DNA of 64,000 nucleotides, taken from assembly GCF_015355755.1 (NCBI RefSeq), contig NZ_JACVEE010000001.1:1426001-1490000 (forward strand), given 5' to 3'. Positions 48,039 to 59,357 of the stretch are shown piece by piece. The notes below the pieces were generated by a model. It saw nothing but the letters and a program-made list of their open reading frames with translations. It did not search any database and was not told the origin of the DNA. Position 1 is the first letter of the stretch, and every line of letters starts with the position of its first letter. Source of the stretch: Nocardia sp. XZ_19_385. Its GTDB lineage: Bacteria; Actinomycetota; Actinomycetes; Mycobacteriales; Mycobacteriaceae. A program made the position numbers and the translations under genes.

Positions 48039-49787
48039 TCAGCCGCGCAGCTTGGCGAGGACCGACTCCACAGCCGAGTCGGCCGGCAGTTCTTCGGCTT
48101 CGCCGGTGAAGCGGTTGCGGAGTTCGACCTTGCCTTCGGACCAGCCGCGGCCGATGACCAGCACCCAGGGCATGCCGAGGAGTTCGGCGTCCTTGAACTT
48201 CACGCCCGGGGAGGCGGTGCGGTCGTCGAAGAGGACGTCCAGACCGTGCGAATCCAGGCCTGCGACAACCTGTTCGGCGCCGGAGCGGGCGGCGTCGTCC
48301 TTGTTGGCGATGACGACGTGGATGTCGAAGGGTGCGATCTCCGCGGGCCAGCGCAGGCCCTTCTCGTCGTGCTGCTGTTCGGCGATGACGGCAACCATGC
48401 GGGAGACGCCGACGCCGTAGGAGCCCATGATCAGGCGAGTGGGCTTGCCGTTCTCGCCGAGTACGTCGACCTCGAAGGCATCGGTGTACTTGTAGCCGAG
48501 CTGGAAGATGTGGCCGATCTCGATGCCGCGCGCCGCGACCAGGGTGCCGCGGCCGTCGGGTGACGGGTCACCGTCGCGGACCTCGGCGGCTTCGATGGTG
48601 CCGTCGGGGGTGAAGTCACGGCCGGCGACGAGGCCGACGACGTGCTTGCCCTGGGTGTCGGCGCCGGTGATCCAGCTGGTGCCGGTGGCGACGCGGGGGT
48701 CGACGAGGTAGCGAACACCGTTGTCCTGCAGTGCCTTCGGGCCGATGTAGCCCTTGACCAGGAACGCGTTGTTCTTGAAGTCCTCGTCGGTGAGCAGCTC
48801 GACCTCGGCCGGTTCGACCGACGCGCCGAGGCGCTTGTCGTCGACCTCGCGGTCGCCGGGGATGCCGATGCCGACGATCTCGGACTTGCCGTCCGGGTGG
48901 CGCAGCTTCACCATGACGTTCTTCAAGGTGTCGGCGGCGGTGACGGGGCGGCCGTAGATGCCCGCTTCGTTGGCCCAGTCGACCAGGGTCGCGATGGTGG
49001 GGGTGTTGGGGGTGTCGTGCACGACCGCGTCGGGCAGGCCCTCGACCGGCTGCGCCGCGGGGGCGGGGGTGATCACGGCCTCCACGTTCGCGGCGTAACC
49101 GGACTCGCGGCACACCACGTAGGTGTCCTCGCCGACGGGGCTGTCGGCCAGGAACTCCTCGGACGCGCTGCCGCCCATGGCGCCGGAGGTGGCGGCCACG
49201 ATGACGTACTTGACGCCGAGCCGGTCGAAGATGCGCTGGTAGGCCTCGCGGTGCGCGTTGTAGGACTTCTTCAGGCCCGCTTCGTCGAGGTCGAAGGAGT
49301 AGGAGTCCTTCATGACGAACTCGCGGCCGCGCAGGATGCCGGCGCGGGGCCGTTCCTCGTCGCGGTACTTGGTCTGGATCTGGTACAGCGAGACCGGGAG
49401 GTCCTTGTACGAGTTGTATTCGCTCTTCACGGTGAGCGCGAACAGTTCCTCGTGGGTGGGGCCGAGCAGATAGTCGGCGCCCTTGCGGTCCTGCAACCGG
49501 AACAGCGCGTCGCCGTATTCGGTCCACCGGTTGGTGGTCTCGTAGGGATCGCGCGGCAGCAGCGCGGGCAGCGAGATCTCCTGCGCGCCGATGTTGTTCA
49601 TCTCTTCGCGGACCACACGCTCTACTTCCCGCAGCACACGCAGGCCCAGCGGCAGCCACGAGTACACGCCCGGGGCGACGCGGCGCACGTATCCGGCGCG
49701 GACGAGCAGTTTGTGGCTGGGCACCTCGGCGTCGGCGGGATCGTCGCGCAGGGTACGCAGGAACAGGTGAGAGAGGCGGGTGATCAC
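48039..49787 (-). CDS. proS: Proline-tRNA ligase
   Basis: ProS charges tRNA-Pro with proline. The 582-residue enzyme is the bacterial-type class II form: start [20 protein letters not shown], motif 2 region [20 protein letters not shown], an editing domain inserted between motifs 2 and 3 (about residues 230-400), motif 3 with [20 protein letters not shown], and an anticodon-binding C-terminus. Length and position match Rv2845c. Confidence 0.97.
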   Translation of the reverse strand: MITRLSHLFLRTLRDDPADAEVPSHKLLVRAGYVRRVAPGVYSWLPLGLRVLREVERVVREEMNNIGAQEISLPALLPRDPYETTNRWTEYGDALFRLQDRKGADYLLGPTHEELFALTVKSEYNSYKDLPVSLYQIQTKYRDEERPRAGILRGREFVMKDSYSFDLDEAGLKKSYNAHREAYQRIFDRLGVKYVIVAATSGAMGGSASEEFLADSPVGEDTYVVCRESGYAANVEAVITPAPAAQPVEGLPDAVVHDTPNTPTIATLVDWANEAGIYGRPVTAADTLKNVMVKLRHPDGKSEIVGIGIPGDREVDDKRLGASVEPAEVELLTDEDFKNNAFLVKGYIGPKALQDNGVRYLVDPRVATGTSWITGADTQGKHVVGLVAGRDFTPDGTIEAAEVRDGDPSPDGRGTLVAARGIEIGHIFQLGYKYTDAFEVDVLGENGKPTRLIMGSYGVGVSRMVAVIAEQQHDEKGLRWPAEIAPFDIHVVIANKDDAARSGAEQVVAGLDSHGLDVLFDDRTASPGVKFKDAELLGMPWVLVIGRGWSEGKVELRNRFTGEAEELPADSAVESVLAKLRG

Positions 49788-49889
49788 GGGTGCTCAGCGT
49801 AGTCGCTGGCCATTCGACGGCTCCAGCGCATTACCGATTCAGGCGTGCCCCGGCCACCGCCGTCGCGTGCGCCGGTACCGTATCCGCTC

Positions 49890-50633
49890 GTGCTGGTGCT
49901 GCTGCCTCCCTCCGAAACCAAGTCCGACGGTGGTGCGGGCGCGCCCCTCGACCTCGCCGACCTCGCGATGCCGCAGCTCAGCGCGGTCCGCGACAAGCTG
50001 GTCACCGAACTGATCGAGCTCGCCAAGGATCCCGGCGCCGCCCGCAAGGCCCTCGCCCTCGGTAAGGGGGCTGACGCCGAGATCGCCCGTAACGCCGCCC
50101 TGCGCACCTCCCCCACCCGTCCCGCCCTGGAGCGCTACACGGGCGTTCTCTACGACGCGCTGGACGCGAAATCCTTCACCAAGGTCCAGCGTGAGAAGGC
50201 CTACGCCCGCCTCGGCATCGGCTCCGCCTTGTTCGGCGCTGTCCGCGCCGGCGACCCGATTCCCGCCTACCGTCTCTCCGGCGGCTCCAAACTCCCTGGC
50301 CTCCCCACCCTCTCGGCCCTGTGGCGCGACTCCCTCCCTGACGCCTTGGTCGCCGAAGCCGCGGGCGACCTCGTCATCGACCTGCGCTCGGGCACCTACC
50401 AGCAGCTCGGCCGCGTCCCCGGCGCCATCACCGCCAACGTCTTGACCGAGCACCCCGACGGCTCGCGCACCGTCGTCAGCCACTTCAACAAACACCACAA
50501 GGGCCTGCTCGCCCGTGCCCTGGTGCTGACCCGCGCCGACCCGGCCGACATCGCCGCCGTCGCGCGTGTGGCCGAGAAGTCCGGGCTGCGGGCCGAAATC
50601 GCCTCCCCCACCGAACTTCTCATTCTCACCTGA
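49890..50633 (+). CDS. yaaA: YaaA/DUF328 peroxide-stress protein
   Basis: A 247-residue protein of the YaaA (DUF328/UPF0246) family, which limits free iron and DNA damage during peroxide stress in E. coli. Family features are LVLLPPSETKSDGG at the start, RTSPTRPALERYTGVLYDAL, and the C-terminal VVSHFNKHHKGLLARALVL. The GTG at 49890 gives the family N-terminus; the upstream part of the frame overlaps the proS promoter region. It is divergent from proS by 102 bases. Confidence 0.88.
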   Translation: MLVLLPPSETKSDGGAGAPLDLADLAMPQLSAVRDKLVTELIELAKDPGAARKALALGKGADAEIARNAALRTSPTRPALERYTGVLYDALDAKSFTKVQREKAYARLGIGSALFGAVRAGDPIPAYRLSGGSKLPGLPTLSALWRDSLPDALVAEAAGDLVIDLRSGTYQQLGRVPGAITANVLTEHPDGSRTVVSHFNKHHKGLLARALVLTRADPADIAAVARVAEKSGLRAEIASPTELLILT

Positions 50634-50644
50634 CCCGGAATCGG

Positions 50645-51097
50645 CTAGAAGCCGCAGAGCGCCTCCACGTTTTTGGACTCCCCGGTGTCGAGTGAGGCGA
50701 CGAACATGTCCATCGCGGCTTTGGCTTCGTCGAGAGTCGACGAACTGGTCACCGCGCCGGCGGCGGACGCCAGTGTCGACATGCCGCTCTTCAGTTTCGG
50801 GTCGGTCGCCAGGGCGGCGGCTTCGGTCAATCCGGTGGCCATCGGCTGGTAGAGCGCTTTCCAGGCGGCGAGGTCAGCGGGCGCGACCTGCTCGATATTC
50901 GTGTTGCCGAAGGCGGTCAGGGCGGGTTCGGCTGCTGCGCACGATTTCTTGGTCGCCGCCGCGTGATCCACTGGTGCGGGCGCTGCTGTCGTCGATGTGG
51001 TGACCGGCGCGGCGACCACATCGGAGGTGCCACCGGAGCATCCGGCCAGCCCCAGCATCGCCGCCGCCGCCAAACCCACTACAAACTTCTGGTTCAC
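50645..51097 (-). CDS. Small secreted lipoprotein
   Basis: A 150-residue lipoprotein. Signal peptide NQKFVVGLAAAAMLGLAGC ends in an LAGC lipobox with the modified Cys at residue 20. A Thr/Ala/Pro linker follows, then a helical domain with two more Cys residues (KKSCAAAE and the final EALCGF) likely to form a disulfide. GTG 51097 follows AGAGGGA. It converges with yaaA. Family not recognised; envelope location is the only safe inference. Confidence 0.82.
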   Translation of the reverse strand: MNQKFVVGLAAAAMLGLAGCSGGTSDVVAAPVTTSTTAAPAPVDHAAATKKSCAAAEPALTAFGNTNIEQVAPADLAAWKALYQPMATGLTEAAALATDPKLKSGMSTLASAAGAVTSSSTLDEAKAAMDMFVASLDTGESKNVEALCGF

Positions 51098-51209
51098 GAG
51101 TGTCCCTCTCGAACTTCCGGGCCGCGGGACTCTCCCGCGGAACGATGTTGCCGGGAGTCAGGATGCCGAGGCGACTATGAGGAAATCGTGAGGTAGCAGG
51201 GAACTCGGT

Positions 51210-51887
51210 TCAGCGAGAGGCTTTTTCGACGGCGGCGCGGATGGTGGCGGGGTCGGCAGGGCTGGGGTCGTGCTCCCAGAAGGGGGTGCCGGCGGCGTAG
51301 GGGGTGCCGTAGGCAGGGGTGCCGGGGTGCAGTCGCCAGGATTCGGTGAGGGGGCCGATGTCGACCGTGTTGTAGCCGAGGGTGTCGAGGAGTTCGGCGG
51401 CCGTGGTTTTGGCGGTGGTGTCGTCGCCGGCGATGGGGAGGGCGGTGCGGTCGGCGGCGCCGGCCGGGCGGGGCAGGGCGGCCAGGTGCGGGAAGAAGAT
51501 GGTGTTGAAGGCTTTGACGACCTTCGAGGTGGCGAGATGTTGTTGCAGCAGTTCGCTGTTGGTGACGGTGCCGTCCTCGATTTCCTGAATGGTGCCGTCG
51601 CGCTGGGCGTTGTAGTTGGTGGTGTCGATGACCACCTTGCCCGACAGCGGGGTGACCGGCACGTCGCGGTAGACCCGGAACGGGGTGGTGACCACCACGA
51701 TGTCGCCCGCTTCGGCGGCTTCGCTGGCGGTGGCGGCGCGGGCCCGGGAGCCAAGGTCGGCGACCAGGTCGGCGAGGGTTTCGGGTCCGCGCGAATTGCT
51801 CAGTACCACTTCGAGTCCGGCGTCCACGGCCAGCCGCGCCACCGTGCCTCCGATACGGCCGCTGCCGATCAATCCAAGCGTTGTCAT
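51210..51887 (-). CDS. NADPH:F420 oxidoreductase-like (Fno/F420H2-dependent reductase family) protein
   Basis: A 225-residue Rossmann protein: LGLIGSGRIGGTVARLAVDA, then LSNSRGPETLADLV (Ser-Arg typical of NADPH binding), VVVTTPFRVYRDVP, and KAFNTIFFPHLAALPR, the last being characteristic of the F420-dependent NADP reductase and related STEAP/Fno group. It probably moves hydride between NADPH and a flavin or deazaflavin. ATG 51887 follows GGAG with 6 bases. Cofactor choice is not certain from sequence. Confidence 0.82.
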   Translation of the reverse strand: MTTLGLIGSGRIGGTVARLAVDAGLEVVLSNSRGPETLADLVADLGSRARAATASEAAEAGDIVVVTTPFRVYRDVPVTPLSGKVVIDTTNYNAQRDGTIQEIEDGTVTNSELLQQHLATSKVVKAFNTIFFPHLAALPRPAGAADRTALPIAGDDTTAKTTAAELLDTLGYNTVDIGPLTESWRLHPGTPAYGTPYAAGTPFWEHDPSPADPATIRAAVEKASR

Positions 51888-51934
51888 ATCCAACTCCGAG
51901 CTGTGTGGCGGTGTTCTCTCGAAGACTAATCCAG

Positions 51935-52582
51935 CTAGGCGGTGAGGGCGGCGAGTTCGGCGCTGAGGTTGGCGCGAGCCGCGGACTCGAAACGAGCTCG
52001 GGCCGTGGCGGTTCGGAAGAGGTGCGGCTGCCGGGCGAGCCCTTGCAAAACCGCGGCGCGCCCCGCCCGGAAGAGTTCGTCGGGTACATGCTGGTATTCG
52101 GCGCGGACGGCCGCCGTGTAAGCGCCGTAACCGGGCGCGTCGGCAGCGAGGATCACGAGGTCGGCGTCGCAGAGGACTTCGCCGTTGCGATCGCCTGGCA
52201 CCGGATCGTGCCCGGCGGTGAGGCGGACCAGTCTGCCCACCTCGCGCACGAGTTCGGTTGCGGCACCGAGTGATTCGAGGCGTTCCTCAGCCAGCTCCGC
52301 GCTGCGTTCCTCATTGTCGGGCCGATCGACGGCGTAGACGGCATCGTGGAAGAACGCCGCATAGCGCACAGCGTCTGGGTCTGCCGCGTCGGCCGCCAGC
52401 TCGTCGATGACGCCGAGCATCGTCGCCAGATGGTCGACGGTGTGATACCGCCGATGCGGTTCGCGATAGCGGCGCACCAGGTCCGCCCCCACCGGCTCGG
52501 CCGCCGCACCCGCCAGCCCCACCCACCGCGCCACCAGATCCTGATCTACCTGTCCTCCCATCCGCTCAGTGTCGTCCAGCAT
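51935..52582 (-). CDS. HD-type metal-dependent phosphohydrolase (COG4339-like)
   Basis: A 215-residue all-helical protein with HD-domain signals: His pair in YREPHRRYHTVDHLATMLGV, then VRYAAFFHDAVYAVDR carrying the His-Asp doublet, and a later Asp in VLCDADLVILAADAPGY. These match the COG4339 predicted metal-dependent HD phosphohydrolases. Cytoplasmic. Start ATG 52582 is the likelier, ATG 52558 possible. Substrate unknown. The gene is 48 bases upstream of the F420-type reductase on the same strand. Confidence 0.85.
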   Translation of the reverse strand: MLDDTERMGGQVDQDLVARWVGLAGAAAEPVGADLVRRYREPHRRYHTVDHLATMLGVIDELAADAADPDAVRYAAFFHDAVYAVDRPDNEERSAELAEERLESLGAATELVREVGRLVRLTAGHDPVPGDRNGEVLCDADLVILAADAPGYGAYTAAVRAEYQHVPDELFRAGRAAVLQGLARQPHLFRTATARARFESAARANLSAELAALTA

Positions 52583-52852
52583 CGAACCGCCGACAATGCC
52601 GACCACTTGTGGGTTTCGCCACCACCGCGCACCAAATTGGGATGCGGCTCGCGACGGGGCTCCCAGGGGAAGGCAAGACCCCCCATTTTCGGGATCCTGA
52701 CACCCGTCGGCGGGCAAAGCCTCTGGCCACCACGGCAAAAGCAGTTTTGGGTGGATACGCGGACTCATCTGGAATTCGTAATGATTCCGCAGGCGCTCTC
52801 GCCTGTCGCACAACTACATTCGAGACTGGATAGGTCATCTAAGGAGAACACC

Positions 52853-53023
52853 ATGACCATCCGAAACCACTCCGCGCCTACCCTGCGGACCGTGTACCAC
52901 CGTGCCGTGCACCTGCTGCGCCGCCGGCAGCGGCTGACGCCGCAGGAGCGAGCGAACCTGCTTGCCGGGTGGACGCCGCCCGCGGTGTTGACCGCCTCGC
53001 TCGGCGCTTCGGTGCACCACTGA
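52853..53023 (+). CDS. Small basic protein, 56 residues
   Basis: ATG 52853 follows a strong AAGGAG ribosome site (52841-52846, 6-base spacer). The 56-residue product is basic (TLRTVYHRAVHLLRRRQRLT) with a more hydrophobic end (PPAVLTASLGASVHH) and no Cys. The 270 bases upstream of it, back to the HD gene start, contain no other gene that I can support. Family not recognised. It lies 112 bases before the methylmalonate-semialdehyde dehydrogenase gene, on the same strand. Confidence 0.55.
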   Translation: MTIRNHSAPTLRTVYHRAVHLLRRRQRLTPQERANLLAGWTPPAVLTASLGASVHH

Positions 53024-53135
53024 TCGGATGATCGGCGGACTCCGGGAATTGGGGACGCGATTCCGGTGCGGCGCTTCGGGTGCGGGGGCAGGATTGAGGC
53101 GGAACCCGGGGTCACCGATCGAATCGAGGACGATC

Positions 53136-54626
53136 ATGCAGACAATCGCGCACTGGCTCGACGGTAAGGCGTTCGGGGGAACGAGTGAGCGGACCGCGCC
53201 GGTGACGAATCCGGCGACCGGTGTGGTGACAAGGCAGGTGGCGCTGGCGAATCGGGCCGATGCGCAGGCGGTGATCGCCGCGGCCACCGCGGCTTTCGCG
53301 GACTGGCGGGACACCTCGCTGGCGCGCCGGACGCAGGTTATGTTCCGGTTCCGCGAACTCCTGAACGACCGCAAGGAAGAGCTGGCCGCGCTGATTACCG
53401 CCGAGCACGGCAAGGTGCGCTCCGACGCCATGGGTGAGGTGAGTCGCGGCCTGGAGGTCGTCGAATTCGCGTGTGGAGTACCGCATTTGATCAAAGGCGC
53501 GTACACCGAGAACGCGTCGACGAAGGTCGACATCTTCTCGATCCGCCAGCCGCTGGGTCCGGTGGCGGTGATCTCGCCCTTCAATTTCCCGGCGATGGTG
53601 CCGATGTGGTTCTTTCCGGTCGCGATCGCCGCGGGTAATACCGTGGTGCTGAAGCCGAGCGAGAAGGATCCGTCGTCCGCGTTGTGGCTGGCCGAGCTCT
53701 GGGCCGAAGCCGGTTTGCCCGCAGGGGTTTTCAACGTGCTGCAGGGCGACAAGGAAGCCGTGGACGAGCTGCTCGACAATCCCGCGATCAAGGCGGTGTC
53801 GTTCGTCGGGTCGACCCCGATCGCGCGATACGTGTACCAGCGCGGCACCTCCAACGGCAAGCGGGTGCAAGCGCTCGGCGGTGCGAAGAACCACATGGTG
53901 GTGCTGCCGGACGCCGACCTGGATCTGGCCGCCGACGCCGCAGTCAACGCCGGATTCGGTTCGGCCGGTGAGCGATGCATGGCGATCAGCGTGGTGCTGG
54001 CGGTCGGGCCGGTCGGCGACGAACTGGTCGGAAAGATCACCGAGCGTGCCGCGACCATCAAGACGGGTGACGGCACTCGAGGCGTCGACATGGGGCCGTT
54101 GGTCACCCGTGAGCATCGCGACCGCGTGGCGAAATACATCGAGGCGGGCGAATCCGCCGGGGCCACTGTCGCTCTCGACGGCCGGGGTATTCAAGCCGAC
54201 GGCGACACCGACGGATTCTGGCTGGGCCCAACGATTCTCGACCACGTCGGCACCGATATGACCGTCTACACCGACGAAATCTTCGGCCCCGTCCTGTCGG
54301 TCGTGCGCGTCGACACCTACGACGACGCCCTCGCCCTCATCAACGCCAACCCCTACGGCAACGGCACCGCCATCTTCACCAACGACGGCGGCGCCGCCCG
54401 CCGCTTCCACCACGAGGTCGAGGTCGGCATGGTCGGCATCAACGTCCCGATCCCGGTCCCCATGGCTTACTACAGCTTCGGCGGCTGGAAGAACTCGCTG
54501 TTCGGCGACTCCCACGCCCACGGCACCGACAGCATCCACTTCTTCACCCGCGGTAAAGCGGTCACCACCCGCTGGCTCGATCCGAGTCACGGCGGCTTGG
54601 AACTGGGGTTCCCGCAGAACACGTGA
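53136..54626 (+). CDS. mmsA: CoA-acylating methylmalonate-semialdehyde dehydrogenase
   Basis: MmsA converts methylmalonate semialdehyde to propionyl-CoA in valine, pyrimidine and inositol breakdown. The 496-residue aldehyde dehydrogenase has VISPFNFPAMVPMWFFPVAI (catalytic Asn region, typical of MmsA), VLKPSEKDP, the Rossmann AVSFVGSTPIARYVYQR, GGAKNHMVVLPDAD and the catalytic Cys in GFGSAGERCMAISV. As in MmsA the usual catalytic Glu is absent near GGAKNH. ATG 53136 follows GAGGA. No other valine genes are adjacent. Confidence 0.93.
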   Translation: MQTIAHWLDGKAFGGTSERTAPVTNPATGVVTRQVALANRADAQAVIAAATAAFADWRDTSLARRTQVMFRFRELLNDRKEELAALITAEHGKVRSDAMGEVSRGLEVVEFACGVPHLIKGAYTENASTKVDIFSIRQPLGPVAVISPFNFPAMVPMWFFPVAIAAGNTVVLKPSEKDPSSALWLAELWAEAGLPAGVFNVLQGDKEAVDELLDNPAIKAVSFVGSTPIARYVYQRGTSNGKRVQALGGAKNHMVVLPDADLDLAADAAVNAGFGSAGERCMAISVVLAVGPVGDELVGKITERAATIKTGDGTRGVDMGPLVTREHRDRVAKYIEAGESAGATVALDGRGIQADGDTDGFWLGPTILDHVGTDMTVYTDEIFGPVLSVVRVDTYDDALALINANPYGNGTAIFTNDGGAARRFHHEVEVGMVGINVPIPVPMAYYSFGGWKNSLFGDSHAHGTDSIHFFTRGKAVTTRWLDPSHGGLELGFPQNT

Positions 54627-54734
54627 GCAGCGCCCACCGAGAGCGACGCACCGTTTCACCCGGCAGCAATACGGAGTAGCGTTCGGTTTTTGCTGATCAG
54701 CCGATCGGATCTGCACCGCACGGAGGAAACGCCC

Positions 54735-55412
54735 ATGTCGCGACGCCGATTGTTGTCCGCGGGCGTGCTCGCAGCCGCACTGCTCACCCCTATCCCGGCG
54801 GCAGCCCAGGCAGAACCGGGCTGCACCGACGCCCAGTTGATCATGGCGCGCGGCACCGACTTCGATGACGGCTTGTTCTTCGCCGCGCCGGACGCGATCC
54901 CTGACTACAAGGTCGGGGAACCGCTGTATGCCGCGCTGCAGGAGGCGGATCCGGAACGCAGCTGGAGTCAGTACAACGTCGCCTACCCCGCCGACCTGGT
55001 CGGGGTCGTCGGTGTGCCGATGGGGAGCAAGGATCTGGTCGCACACCTCGAGGCGCGGGCCGCGGCCTGCCCGAACCAGCTGTTCGTTCTGGCGGGATAT
55101 TCCCAGGGCGCCAACGTGGTCGGCAATTCGATCGGCATGAACAGCAGTTCGGCGACAGTAGGCGGGCCGGTCGCCGTCACCATTCCGGCTGAGCTCGAAC
55201 CGCGAGTGCGTGCGGTCCTGTTGTTCGGCAATCCCATGCATGCCGAGGGCAAAACGGTGCCCGAGCCCTACGCCTCCCGCAGCCGCGACTATTGCGAACC
55301 GGGCGATCCCATCTGCAATGGATTGACCGCCCCGGGAACCGATTTCGACGCCCACACGAACTACTACCACTACATGCCCGCAGCCGCGGCGTTCGTGCTC
55401 GCTCAGCTCTGA
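54735..55412 (+). CDS. Secreted cutinase-family serine esterase
   Basis: A 225-residue secreted hydrolase. Signal peptide 1-26 (MSRRRLLSAGVLAAALLTPI, then AAAQA before the cleavage site). The catalytic triad is visible: Ser123 in GYSQG, Asp191 in GDPIC, His207 in DAHTNYY. Four Cys residues (30, 112, 187, 194) suit the two cutinase disulfides. Mycobacterial homologues (CulP/Cut) hydrolyse esters and lipids at the cell surface. ATG 54735 follows GGAGG with 8 bases. It is a likely surface lipase or cutinase. Confidence 0.93.
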   Translation: MSRRRLLSAGVLAAALLTPIPAAAQAEPGCTDAQLIMARGTDFDDGLFFAAPDAIPDYKVGEPLYAALQEADPERSWSQYNVAYPADLVGVVGVPMGSKDLVAHLEARAAACPNQLFVLAGYSQGANVVGNSIGMNSSSATVGGPVAVTIPAELEPRVRAVLLFGNPMHAEGKTVPEPYASRSRDYCEPGDPICNGLTAPGTDFDAHTNYYHYMPAAAAFVLAQL

Positions 55413-55450
55413 GCGGAATATCGCTGGCAGGCACGGTGTTCCACCGAGGC

Positions 55451-55858
55451 ATGACGGCTGAGCTCTCACCCGAACTGAAGAAGTATCTCGACGAGTCCAA
55501 GGTCTACGCCACGGTGGCGACCGCCGGGCAGAACGGTCAACCGCACCTGGGCGTCTTCTGGGTGAAGCGCGACGGCGACGACATTTTGTTGTCCACCACG
55601 GTGACACGCCAGCACGCCAAGAACATCGCCCGGGATCCACGGGTCACCATCCTGGTCAACCCGCCGGAGAACCCGTTCGTCTACGCCGAGATCCGTGGTG
55701 CGGCAACGGTGACCGAAGACCCGGACAAGCTGCTCCCGAACGAGCTGTCGCACAAGTACACCGGGCTCCCCTATGCCGAGTTCAACCCGGCATCGGTAAA
55801 CGACGCGGCCCGAATCATCGTCCGGGTCACGCCGCGAAAGGTCGTCGGCAAGCTGTAG
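55451..55858 (+). CDS. PPOX-class F420-dependent family protein (TIGR03618-like)
   Basis: A 135-residue split-barrel protein: SPELKKYLDESKVYATVATA, then NGQPHLGVFWVKRDGDDILL, HAKNIARDPRVTILVNPPEN and a C-terminal VTPRKVVG. The pattern matches the F420-dependent TIGR03618/Rv1155-type group that binds deazaflavin. It begins 38 bases after the cutinase stop, so it may share its transcript. A large cruciform terminator follows immediately. Substrate unknown. Confidence 0.87.
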   Translation: MTAELSPELKKYLDESKVYATVATAGQNGQPHLGVFWVKRDGDDILLSTTVTRQHAKNIARDPRVTILVNPPENPFVYAEIRGAATVTEDPDKLLPNELSHKYTGLPYAEFNPASVNDAARIIVRVTPRKVVGKL

Positions 55859-55873
55859 TCACTCCGGCATGCT

Positions 55874-55944
55874 TGTGGCCGGGACCCAGGCACCGGGCCC
55901 CGGAACGCGATGGTTCCGAAGCTGATGTCTGGGTCCCGGCCACA
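55874..55944. terminator. Cruciform terminator between convergent genes
   Basis: Outer arms 55874-55889 and 55929-55944 form a perfect 16-bp stem (TGTGGCCGGGACCCAG). The 39-base interior contains a second perfect hairpin, CGGAAC 55901-55906 with 55913-55918, and a GC-rich CCGGGCCCCGG element. It lies between the F420-type gene and the UvrA-like gene and can terminate both. Confidence 0.75.
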
Positions 55945-55965
55945 TGTGCCCCGGGACGACGGGGG

Positions 55966-58359
<2,394 letters not shown>

Positions 58360-58405
58360 CGTGGTCTCCATCTGTGCTGCGGGGTGGCTGTTCGATCTTG
58401 CCTGA

Positions 58406-58885
58406 TCAGGAAGGGTTGGCGGGGGTGGGGCGCGCGGTGAGACGGACGAGGGGGTATTCGCGATCGGACTTGCTCTGGTACTTCGCGATGCGGGGCTGAG
58501 CGGCGGCGATGCGCTGCCAGACCTGTTCACGCTCGGCGCCGGCGAGCTGCTGCGGGGTTACCGGGAAGGCGTCGCCGCCGGGCAGTTCGATCGTGACCTG
58601 ATCCGGGTGGGCCATCACGTTGGCGTGCCAGTCGGGATTCTGGCTGCCGCCGCCCGAGCCGACCAGCACCCAGCTGTTGTCGCCGTCGGGGAACCAGGCG
58701 AGCGGGGTCTGCCGCGGCTGCCCGCTGCGCCGGCCGATGGTATTCAGGATCAGCACGTCCATGCCCATGAAGGTGCCGTGGCCGCCGCGGATCTTGCGGT
58801 TCATCCGGGTGTTCATCTTCTGCTGCATCCACCGCGAGAACGCGCTGGGGGTGCCGGGCTTACGCTGCTGCTTCTGAGTGGTCAT
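58406..58885 (-). CDS. Deazaflavin (F420)-dependent nitroreductase-family protein
   Basis: A 159-residue DDN-like split-barrel protein: NRKIRGGHGTFMGMDVLILN, then TIGRRSGQPRQTPLAWFPDG and WVLVGSGGGSQNPDWHANVM, the last being the classic F420-binding NPxWxxN region of the nitroreductase/DUF385 family. It uses F420H2 to reduce nitro compounds or quinones. It lies 46 bases upstream of the UvrA-like gene on the same strand, so the two may be coexpressed. A 13-base palindrome is upstream. Confidence 0.92.
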   Translation of the reverse strand: MTTQKQQRKPGTPSAFSRWMQQKMNTRMNRKIRGGHGTFMGMDVLILNTIGRRSGQPRQTPLAWFPDGDNSWVLVGSGGGSQNPDWHANVMAHPDQVTIELPGGDAFPVTPQQLAGAEREQVWQRIAAAQPRIAKYQSKSDREYPLVRLTARPTPANPS

Positions 58886-58909
58886 TGTCTTTCTCCGATG
58901 TTCTAGTTG

Positions 58910-58922
58910 CGATTAATAATCG
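58910..58922. promoter_or_regulatory. AT-rich palindrome upstream of the nitroreductase gene
   Basis: CGATTAATAATCG has perfect 6-base arms around one base. It lies 25 bases upstream of the nitroreductase start, in the 56-base gap after the ABM-domain gene. A candidate operator or -10 region. Confidence 0.4.
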
Positions 58923-58941
58923 AGTTGGTGCGGGCCGGACC

Positions 58942-59232
58942 TCATCGTTCGACGAGCACCTCGCCGTCCACGACGGTGTGGTCGGTGGTGAGTGCCGCGG
59001 TCACCGCGGCCAACGGAAATCCGAGTGCTTCGGCCACGGCGCCGCGTCGCGCCTCGGCCGATTCCCAGCGCCAGATATCGAGGTAGGACCCGTCCTCCTG
59101 GCGAATCAAGGTGGCGGCGGTGAACGCCGGGTTCGCCGACCGCAGGCCACGGATCAATCGCGTGCGCTGTTCGAGCAACTGCGCCAGCTTGCCGGTCACC
59201 ACGGTGTATCGGTGAGTCCGTACGACTGCCAT
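58942..59232 (-). CDS. Antibiotic biosynthesis monooxygenase (ABM)-domain protein
   Basis: A 96-residue dimeric alpha+beta barrel of the ABM type: a first strand VVRTHRYTVVTG, a helix LLEQRTRLIRGLRSANPAFT, a strand ATLIRQEDGSYLDIWRWESA, and a last helix AEALGFPLAAVTAAL. Family members include small monooxygenases, heme-degraders and structural proteins of unknown role. ATG 59232 follows GAGAGGTCAGGGACC. It is divergent from a LysR regulator 125 bases away, which probably controls it together with the downstream nitroreductase and UvrA-like genes. Confidence 0.82.
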   Translation of the reverse strand: MAVVRTHRYTVVTGKLAQLLEQRTRLIRGLRSANPAFTAATLIRQEDGSYLDIWRWESAEARRGAVAEALGFPLAAVTAALTTDHTVVDGEVLVER

Positions 59233-59357
59233 GGTCCCTGACCTCTCGTTCTTGTTTTCCTTACGACTCTTAGTTTTCCGTCCCGCAAGGGGGCGAACAA
59301 TGAGCAATCACGAAACGGCGGTTGCGCCGGGGGTTAACGATCACGGACCATTACGGA

